The position numbers and the translations under genes were made by a program. The notes below the pieces were generated by a model that was not told the origin of the DNA, searched no databases, and saw only the letters and a program-made list of their open reading frames with translations. A stretch of 64,000 nt of DNA from Apoderus coryli. Taxonomy: Eukaryota; Arthropoda; Insecta; Coleoptera; Attelabidae. Positions 57,339 to 64,000 of this stretch are shown one piece after another. Each line of letters opens with the position of its first letter. The stretch's first letter is position 1. The DNA lies in NCBI GenBank assembly GCA_911728435.2, contig OU452205.1, forward strand, positions 18,532,080 to 18,596,079, written 5' to 3'.

Positions 57339-57349
57339 AAGGAGGGAGG
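57339..57349 (+). promoter_or_regulatory. Polypurine tract
   Basis: AAGGAGGGAGG immediately before the 3' LTR, the expected plus-strand primer. Confidence 0.9.
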
Positions 57350-57554
57350 AGTTATATGATGGTCCACTCCGTATAAATGCTGACCAAGCGAGATCAAATG
57401 ACACCGCAGTAAACATTATATATAGGAAGAAGACGCTATTTTTCAAGTTCAGTTATAATAATTTTATTTGTTAATATAAACCAGAAATATTGTAATTTTG
57501 TATTTTGAAAATAAAGTTTTTAAAAAGGGAAACTCCGGGCTAAGAAAATTAATT
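57350..57554 (+). repeat. 3' LTR (205 bp)
   Basis: Matches the 5' LTR except T/C in CCAAG(T/C)GAGATC. Carries AATAAA at 57510-57515. Followed by the target duplication AATG. Confidence 0.95.
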
Positions 57555-57750
57555 AATGTTAAAATATTATGTAAATCATTTCTTCCTTAATTTTTAATTG
57601 CATTTTTTTGTATAACGTTTCTAGTACATTTGTTAAAATTCGCATTTGATATGTTTTCCAGCCTAATGTAAGAAACTTCTAAGACTGAATTTACGTGTTT
57701 GTTTGTTAAGTCTGCGGTACCTATTGTTAGGAAAATATGGCAAGAAATTT
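57555..57750 (+). repeat. Right part of the split 235-bp tandem repeat
   Basis: Continues the unit interrupted at 51888 (TTAAAATATTATGTAAATCA...) and starts another (GTTTGTTAAGT...GTACCTATTGTTAGGAAAAT). Confidence 0.7.
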
Positions 57751-57872
57751 TAGTTTTTAGATAAGCATGTTTATAGCATTTATATTTTCGTAAAATATTA
57801 AAAATCGGGAAAACTAGTAATTCTATGTTTATATTCAACATATAGGGTAAAGAATTAACATGCATTTATTTT

Positions 57873-58060
57873 TTTTCACCACTCTTTAATCAAATATAAA
57901 CTGGGAAAGTAAAGAAAAATTTTTAAGTTGTGAAAACCACTGTAACCTAAAAGGAGAAATATTTTTTAGGCTGCAGTGGTTTTTATATAAAACTTAAGAA
58001 GTTGTTTGTAATTTTTCTTTACTTTTTCTAGTTTACATTTGGTTTAAAAAGTGGTGAAAA
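57873..58060. repeat. Foldback MITE inside the CACTG element
   Basis: TTTTCACCACTCTTTAATCA...AGTAAAGAAAAATT is inverted as AATTTTTCTTTACTTTTTC...AAAAAGTGGTGAAAA. Arms of about 85 bases, with AACCACTGTAACCTAAAA near the loop. Confidence 0.85.
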
Positions 58061-58419
58061 ATCCAATAAATGGACGTTAATCATCTTCCGCCACAACAAA
58101 GTTCCAGATTTTCCACTCAATTTTTGCCACCAGAAGTACAGAGTGCCCTTCGGTATAGATGTTCGCCATTTTAGTTTACCGAATTGGCAGCCGTTTGAAT
58201 CATTGGTGATTTTTCTAAATTTTCAATATGAAATGATTTATAAAAGAAATACAATAAAATAATAAGTTTTTAACAATATTTATTTATTTATTTCAATATT
58301 TTAATGCATTTTTTTACATGAAATGGTGAGTTATACTACTAAGTATATCGTTTGGTATATCAGTGCTTTCTTGTTTCTAGACTTTAACATATTCCTCTTT
58401 GTCATATAATAATTGATGT

Positions 58420-58525
58420 AATAACCGCTGATGATGAGCCTTGGAGCCTTGAAACATGTCTGGTTTTACTATTGACGCATAGAGCGATTATTAAATTTCT
58501 TTCGTGGTTTTGAGTTTCATTTCAC
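58420..58525 (+). repeat. Terminus-like repeat related to 59628-59712
   Basis: ACCGCTGATGATGAGCC...GAAACATGTCTGG...TTTCTTTCGTGG resembles ACCACTGATAGAAGTTG...GATACATGTTTGG...TTTATTTCGTGG at the right end of the outer foldback. Probably a second copy of the same element end. Confidence 0.5.
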
Positions 58526-58839
58526 ACACAAAAGATCTGACTCCATTTCAGTATGGACAATTTTTCAGGTCTACAGAAACTATCTGGGTACACCTAAAAA
58601 TGTTGTACAAATACGGTAAGTATAATGAAATATTCAGGTAAAGCTTCAGTAAATTCACATAAATATTCATGAAAGTACAAAAAAATTACGTATAATTACG
58701 TTCTTACTGTACAAAAATGGTATTTTTCCTCCATTTTTTATGTAAGAACACTGTAAATTTTAAGTAAATTCCACTATTGTTTTACGAGCATTGTACATTT
58801 CCGGGTCTTACCGCAAAAATACGTTAAAATATTGGTATT

Positions 58840-59100
58840 ATTTAGACAGCGTTTGTGTAAAAGTACACGTAACTAAGCGTACTTTTATGTTGTAATTTTA
58901 ATCTTATAAGTGTATTTTTACATGACATGCAGCGTAATTTTCATATGTAATTTTACGATATTGTGTAATTGTACACCAAATTAAGTGTAACTTTAATTTG
59001 TAATTTTACCTGAATATTGTATTTTTACACCAAATGTGGCGTAATTTTAAATTGTAATATTTCGACTAATATTGTATTTGTACAGTCAAGGTGGAAAATT
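58840..59100 (+). repeat. Degenerate tandem units of about 60 bp in the right end of the CACTG element
   Basis: The motif series TGTAATTTTA...ATATTGT(A)TTTTTACACCAAAT recurs about four times. This fits subterminal repeat arrays that bind transposases in CACTA-type elements. Confidence 0.6.
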
Positions 59101-59712
59101 ACGTGAGGGAATGGTTGAATAAAAATTACAGTTATATTTTACGTAAATTTACTATTCTGTTTTAACAGTGTGTCGGAAAACAAGAATGCCACATTCTACT
59201 ATCTGTCCCGTTAAGTATTATAATTAAGGTACTTACCATTTCGTGAAAATTATGTAAAACGAATACAAATTTCTTAAATAAAATACATCAAAGTATTATG
59301 ATGTGTTTTTTCTTTTTATAAATCATTGTCTTAAATAAATCTCAAATTATTTAACTCAGTGATTGTTTGCCATAATTCCCCGAATTATTTAAGTCAATTA
59401 TTTATAAAAATACAAATACACATTATAATACCTCTAATTGTAAATATTTTTATTTATTTTACATCATTTTCACGAAATAGTAAGTACCGTAATCATAATA
59501 CTTAACGGGACAGGTAGTACAATGTCGCATACTGGTTTTCAGACATAAATACATTCCTCTATTCACTTAACACTAAAATTTATTTCTGCACATTGCAATC
59601 TAGCTTTTTGTAAACGTACCTAGTTGTGTAACCACTGATAGAAGTTGAAGCCCCGATACATGTTTGGTATGGTAGCAAGTAGAGTAATATATTGAATTTA
59701 TTTCGTGGAGGA

Positions 59713-60620
59713 TCGAGTTATATATCTATTATAGAAAAATATTTTTAATAAATTTAACAAACAATCTACAAAGGGTATGAAGGAGCACTGTAAAGAATTC
59801 TGTTCTTGCCGGTAATTGGTGAAAAAAACGTATAAGCACACGTGTCTGCTACAACAGGACTTAGGGCGTAAACTTGTCAACCCCTACTAGTTCGAAGAAG
59901 TTTTAATAACGATTTTTAACAATAATAACAAACTTACCAACTCATTTTGAAAAATGCACTATTAATTTTAATAATAAACAGAATTGTCTTTCCCATCTGT
60001 AATGTAAAGCAGATCGAATCTGCTTATGGCTTGTAATAATTTGGAAAAACCCAAATGCCTCCAAGGCTTAACTATACATGAACATAATGCAGTAGACCGT
60101 TTTATGATTTAAGTTTTTAACTTTCGACCACAGTAAAAGTTTCTTTATTTCAACGCATACTTATATAGATATTATATAGCACAAGGTCACTGTTCAGAGA
60201 TATATCGGATGAAAGCTTGTATAGGGCTCCAAGCAAGCAGTAAGAACATCATATAATATGTATTTATAGATGGGGATTCAGTTTTGTGATGTTGCATTGG
60301 GCATGAAATAAGTTGTTGAAAGGGGATATTGAATTTACGTCTAGTCTGATGTGAACAGATTGTGAACTGGAAATCCGAGCGAAATATTTTTATTTATAGG
60401 TATATAATAGAAATATCATAAATCTATAGTTTTAAAGAAATAAGTAAAATATTGTTTTGAATAATTTGAAAACTATTATTAAAAAAGGCATAGGTGACGT
60501 AAACCTAAACAAGACGCAAAAACTATTTATAACACGACGAATTGTGCGGGGTACAGAAAAGAATGAAAAAACATTATAGTAAAGTTTTGATTGAGATTTG
60601 ATGTTCGTAAATATAATATG
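59713..60620. other. Unannotated sequence
   Basis: No gene or repeat recognised. Confidence 0.4.
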
Positions 60621-60746
60621 TAGTAAATGAGAAATAATTTCTTGGCAAAGCGGACAAAATTACTGGTTTTACCTAAACAAGGGATTTTGTGTAGGTAAAA
60701 CCATTAATTTTGTCCGCTTTGCCACGAAATTATTTTTCATTTAGTA
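60621..60746. repeat. Foldback MITE (TAGTAAATGA ends), about 126 bp
   Basis: TAGTAAATGAGAAATAATTT...GCAAAGCGGACAAAATT is inverted as AATTTTGTCCGCTTTGCC...TTCATTTAGTA. The inner part also pairs (GGTTTTACCT with AGGTAAAACC). A split relative lies at 63030-63905. Confidence 0.9.
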
Positions 60747-61189
60747 TAGTAAAGCTAAATTGTAAATTATTTTGCTGGTCAATCAAATAAATTATGCACC
60801 TTTTCGAAATGCGATATCTTCTCCAAAAGTTTGCAATAAAAACAACTTTTGAAGACACTAATTTAAAAACGAGAGTGGGTTTAATGCACTACCAGATCAA
60901 ACCAACAAACTCTCAAAATTAAGTCTTGTTTCGTTAGACAAGCCCATTTCAAATATAGGCGCCCCCATAAAGGGAGTACCCGCGCATCTATGTGTTGGTA
61001 ATTTTGCATTATGGGGTCAGTTACCTCACATGCAGTCGATATAGTGAATTGTTGTTCACTGGGCATCTTACCAACAGAACTAGATGTCGCCAAACACATA
61101 CTTCTAGGTATATAAATTATGATTTAGAAACTGACGAAAGAGATACTGTATCAGCCTTTCTACGAAGTTATTTGGAGGAAAGACATCAG
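60747..61189. other. Unannotated sequence
   Basis: Opposing frames at 60881-61207 lack family signatures. Confidence 0.4.
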
Positions 61190-62943
61190 CTATTTTTTTT
61201 TTTTTAAGTATCGGGTTTTGTGCCTTTTTCTTCTCTTTGGAGGCACTATTTATACGCACATATTTTATATTTCAGATCTAGGCCAAGTTCTTGTAGGCAA
61301 AATAATTGATTTTTTTAGTTTTATTATAAAATTTATTTTGCCCTCTTTTCTACTATTTACGAACGCCTATGTAACAAACTTGTTATGCTGCATGTTGTAG
61401 GTTATCCGTTAAGTGGTTTTTGAGTTATCACGGATAAATTTTTTTTCTGACCCTTTTATTGAATTTTCACGGACGCCTATGGAACATTAATTTTTCTCGT
61501 GTATTTTTAACACCAACTAGTTAAATATGAAATTTTTTACATTTTATTTTTTTTTTTTCATTTTACCCCTTTTTTTACTATTTACGAACGCCTATGTAAA
61601 TAATAATTTTATGCTGCATTTTTTAGGTTATCTTATATCAAAGCTATATATAATTAGCCAATTTTCCTGGTATATTTGGGAAACATTTTTTTTTCGTTTT
61701 TGACCCTTTTTTTAAGACTATTTTCGAACGCCTGTGTGAACTAATTCTTTTATGTAAAATTTTTTATGTTATATGCTTCACAACTATAAAAAATTATTCA
61801 ATATTTCGGATAAGTTTAAGAACTATGATTTTTTAAATTTTTAAACCCTCTTTTAAACCCATTGCCTACGCTTAATGTTAATCACCACCTATAAATATCC
61901 TGTAGTATTTTCGTACCAAATGTGGTTAGAATCCGTTAAGTGGTTTTTGAGTTATCACGGATACAAATTTTTTCTGACCCTTTTATAGAATTTTCACGGA
62001 CGCCTATGGTACATTAATTTTTGTCGTGTATTTTTAACACCAATTCATCTAGTTAAATATAAAATTTTTTACATTTTAATTTTTTTTTATTTTACCCCTT
62101 TTTCTACTATTTACGAACGCCTATGTTAATAAAAATTTTATGCTGCATTTTTTAGGTTATCTTACATCAAAGCTATATATAATTAGCCAATTTTTCTGGT
62201 ATATTTGAGAAACATTTTTTTTTTCGTTTTTGACCCTTTTTTTAGACTATTTTCGAACACCTGTGTGAACCAATTCTTTTATGTAACATTTGGTAGGTTA
62301 TATTCTATTACAACTATGAAAAATTATTCCATATTTCGAATAAGTTTAGGAAATATATATTTTTTATGTTTTGACCCCTTTTCCACTATTTACGAACGCC
62401 TATGAAAGTAAGTTATTTATGACACATTTTATAGGTTATATTCTATCAAAGCTATAAATAACTAGTCAATATTTCTGCTATGTTTAAGAAATACGTTTTT
62501 TTAAAATATTTTTTACCCCATTTTACACTATTTTTGAACGCCAATGTGGTCTATTATTTTATGTTAAATATTTTAGGTTATATTCAATTAAATCCGTAAA
62601 AAATTATGCAGTATTTCGGATAAGTTTAAGAACTATGAATTTTTTTAATTTTTGAACCCTCTTTTAAACCCCTTGCCTATGCTCAATGTTTCCCAAAATC
62701 TAATCAGCTCCTTGCCATGTCCAATAGTATTTTTGTACCAAATTCTGTTAAAATCTGTTAAGCGGTTTTTGCGTTTTCGTGCATACAGATAGACAGACAG
62801 ACAGACAGACAGACATTTTTTTAAAACTACTTATTTATGTATAAAATGACCAAAAACAAGTATTTCCGGTGAAATTAAAAAAAAATTTTTTTTTCATGAA
62901 ACTAATAGTCTCCATATATACATATATGATATGGAGAGCTAAC
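61190..62943 (+). repeat. Family A, copy 4 (left end truncated)
   Basis: Collinear with copy 3 from ATCGGGTTTTGTGCC (about 61210) through the 140-bp units to the CAGA tract 62790-62813, the 3' segment and the hairpin 62909-62938 ending GAGAGCTA. The AGCTCTCCATAT left end is absent. The hairpin loop is shorter than in copies 1-3. Confidence 0.78.
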
Positions 62944-63029
62944 TAGATCAGTTTCGTTACCCAAGTCATATATATTAGATTATATTATATCTTGCCGGGG
63001 AAGTTCTGTGGTGACAAAAATAGTTTTCT

Positions 63030-63905
63030 GGTATGAAAAATAATTTTTTAGCGGACAAAATGACTGGTTTTACCGACACAGGGGATTTTGTTTAATTTAG
63101 CAGGGCCTCAGTCTAATTCAGTAGAACCAGACCGAGGCATGGGTCGACAGATACTGACGAATTCGTTTCGCTCTTATTATGAGCTCGTCAGAGTACCATA
63201 GTCGTTGCTCATCTACAATATCGGCATGCACTTAATCACAATGAGATATACAACACTAGATATATGTAAACTAGTACCATCTACATAGTGTATATTGAGC
63301 CCTCTAGATGCAAAACTCGGTAAATGCAAAAATGGTGAAAATCGAGTTAAATACCCATATGTGCAAAACTCGATTTTTGCTCTTTGGCCAATGACAGGCT
63401 CTCAATTCCTCACGTGACTCCCGGTGTTTTCTGTTTAGATGTTTTTATTACGATTTACCAGACTGTTATTATTAGCGCAATATTTATTATTATTACTGTT
63501 TCGTAAACATTTATTTCTTTTTTATATTTTTTCTTAATAAATTTTTTTTCCAATAACCAGCGAAATATATTTTCTTTGACAAAAGGTTGCAAAACTAGGT
63601 TTTTGCTATCGTTAGGGTGCAAAACTTGGTGAATGCAATTTATTACTTGAATTTTCCGAGATTTGTTACTGTATCGAGGTTTTGGTTTATTATGAATTCA
63701 ATCATGACCACTATTGCCACCTAATATCAAAATATGAAAATGTTTTAACAAGAAATAACAAGAAAAACAGTTTTTTGTTAATTCCCAAAATTGGGATGTT
63801 TGCATTTATCGAGTTTTGCATCTAGAGGGCTCAATGTACATATAGTAGAAACACAAAATGACTGGTTTTGTCCGCTACGCCACAAAATTATTTTTCATTT
63901 ATATT
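63030..63905. repeat. Second TAGTAAATGA-family MITE, split by an insertion
   Basis: The left half is AAAAATAATTTTTTAGCGGACAAAATGACTGG (63035-63075) and the right half ATGACTGGTTTTGTCCGCTA...ATTATTTTTCATTTA (63857-63900). Together they resemble 60621-60746, with about 750 bases inserted between. Confidence 0.65.
63294..63835. mobile_element. TIR element with repeated GCAAAACT motif, 542 bp
   Basis: TIR of 37 bases, ATTGAGCCCTCTAGATGCAA...TAAATGCAAA, nearly perfect and inverted at 63799-63835. Inside, TGCAAAACT(C/A/T)(G)GTNNNTGC-like motifs recur at about 63308, 63358, 63586 and 63617, and in the right end. No ORF, so it is a MITE-class element. Confidence 0.85.
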
Positions 63906-64000
63906 TACGGACACAAATTCAAGTTTTCTTGTATGTTACATTTTCTTTGATTGTAAAACAGTCAAATTTAGTTTATACGAGGTGTTTCAAAAATTTGTGC

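Larger units (their letters stand above)
51889..57554 (+). mobile_element. Errantivirus-like Ty3/gypsy LTR retrotransposon, internally deleted, 5666 bp
   Basis: LTRs of 205 bases, AGTTATATG...AAAATTAATT, differ at one position that I can see. A 4-bp duplication AATG flanks the insertion (51885-51888, 57555-57558). A tRNA-Ser-type primer site follows the 5' LTR, and a purine tract precedes the 3' LTR. AGTTA/AATT ends, 4-bp duplication, Gag without zinc knuckle and an envelope-like C-terminus match errantiviruses of the 17.6/297 type. It is 1.5-2 kb shorter than intact relatives, because the RT/RNase H and part of Env are missing. Near-identical LTRs mean recent insertion. Confidence 0.95.
50770..59170. 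mobile_element. CACTG-ended TIR element (CMC/CACTA-like?), about 2.73 kb without the LTR insertion
   Basis: Starts CACTGTTAAAAATTGGG and ends CTGTTTTAACAGTG, giving an 11-bp perfect TIR. It is flanked by TG on both sides (50768-50769, 59171-59172). The partner arm of the outer foldback shows the uninterrupted sequence GTATTTATGTCTGAAAA, an internal empty-site comparison that supports these borders. Interior regions near both ends are full of GTAATTTTACG and GTAAAAATACG variants. Short CACT- ends, a 2-3 base duplication and subterminal repeats recall the CACTA/Mirage/Chapaev (CMC) group. No transposase is present. Confidence 0.7.
50426..59712. mobile_element. Outer inverted-repeat element hosting nested insertions
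   Basis: CCTCCACTAAATAAATTCAA...ACTCTACTAGC (about 50428-50465) is inverted at about 59670-59711. A second inverted match is AAGTAAATAGAGGAATGTAT (50744-50763) against about 59555-59578. A third runs from 59171 to 59255 against about 59455-59550 (CTGTCCCGTTAAGTATTAT block). Together these make an old foldback element whose left arm was split by the CACTG element at 50769/59171. The left arm also carries a CpG-rich stretch (about 50490-50660) absent from the right. Confidence 0.6.

Noticed and set aside
58429..58460. Hammerhead ribozyme (CTGATGA...GAAAC)
   Set aside because: The segment between the two boxes cannot form a proper stem II, and the related sequence at 59633 lacks both boxes.
62909..62943. 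Helitron-type 3' end (hairpin before CTAA)
   Set aside because: The following base is not consistently T, the hairpin abuts the end, and copy 3 instead shows inverted termini with equal flanking ATT.

Overview
This is a eukaryotic, AT-rich, intron-bearing window packed with insect-type transposable elements (mariner, a DD41D Tc1/mariner relative, piggyBac, an errantivirus-like Ty3/gypsy element, several non-LTR retrotransposons, a Penelope-like fragment and many foldback MITEs). The mix fits an arthropod, most likely an insect. The TAGGTAGG/TACCTACC texture and CAGA microsatellites look hemipteran (aphid-like) to me, but that is only an impression. There is no prokaryotic gene organisation, no CRISPR array and no rRNA.

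Layout. 1-4105: end of a repeat family called Rep-A here (copy 1), then two copies of 'family A', a repeat made of about 140-bp units ending in a CAGA microsatellite and a terminal hairpin. 4530-4800: LINE fragment. 6244-7574: decayed mariner with TA duplication and TIRs. 7844-13490: the only convincing host gene, three phase-compatible minus-strand exons (13449-13490, 9153-9237, 7844-8019), with a 5'-truncated LINE in its first intron. 15875-20070: a truncated RNase H-bearing LINE flanked by an 11-bp target duplication and split by a second LINE. 22103-25355: Rep-A copy 2, followed by a THAP-domain exon carrying one stop. 26455-27080: R4/Dong-like LINE fragment. 28519-30599: an apparently intact DD41D transposon. 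32786-35955: an apparently intact piggyBac element. 36850-36922: tRNA-like sequence. 37460-40062: LINE 3' end split by family A copy 3, the most complete copy. 40620-41320: LINE fragment. 42013-45588: Rep-A copy 3, with both ends. 45997-49758: MITEs, a Penelope-like fragment and a 427-bp palindrome. 50426-59712: a nested locus. 60621-63905: MITEs, family A copy 4 and another TIR element.

The most unusual object is the LTR retrotransposon at 51889-57554. It has 205-bp LTRs, an AATG target duplication, a tRNA-Ser-type primer site and a polypurine tract. Its whole interior is one open frame of more than 1,600 codons joining Gag, protease, integrase (D,D35E intact) and the membrane-fusion half of Env. 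Reverse transcriptase/RNase H and the N-terminal half of Env are missing without breaking the frame. It sits inside a short-TIR (CACTG) element that itself sits inside an inverted-repeat element, and the opposite arm of that inverted repeat preserves the empty site.

Apart from the host gene, almost everything recognisable is mobile DNA. Two transposase genes (29082-30155 and 33156-34850) look functional. Boundaries of old repeats are approximate because they were read by eye.
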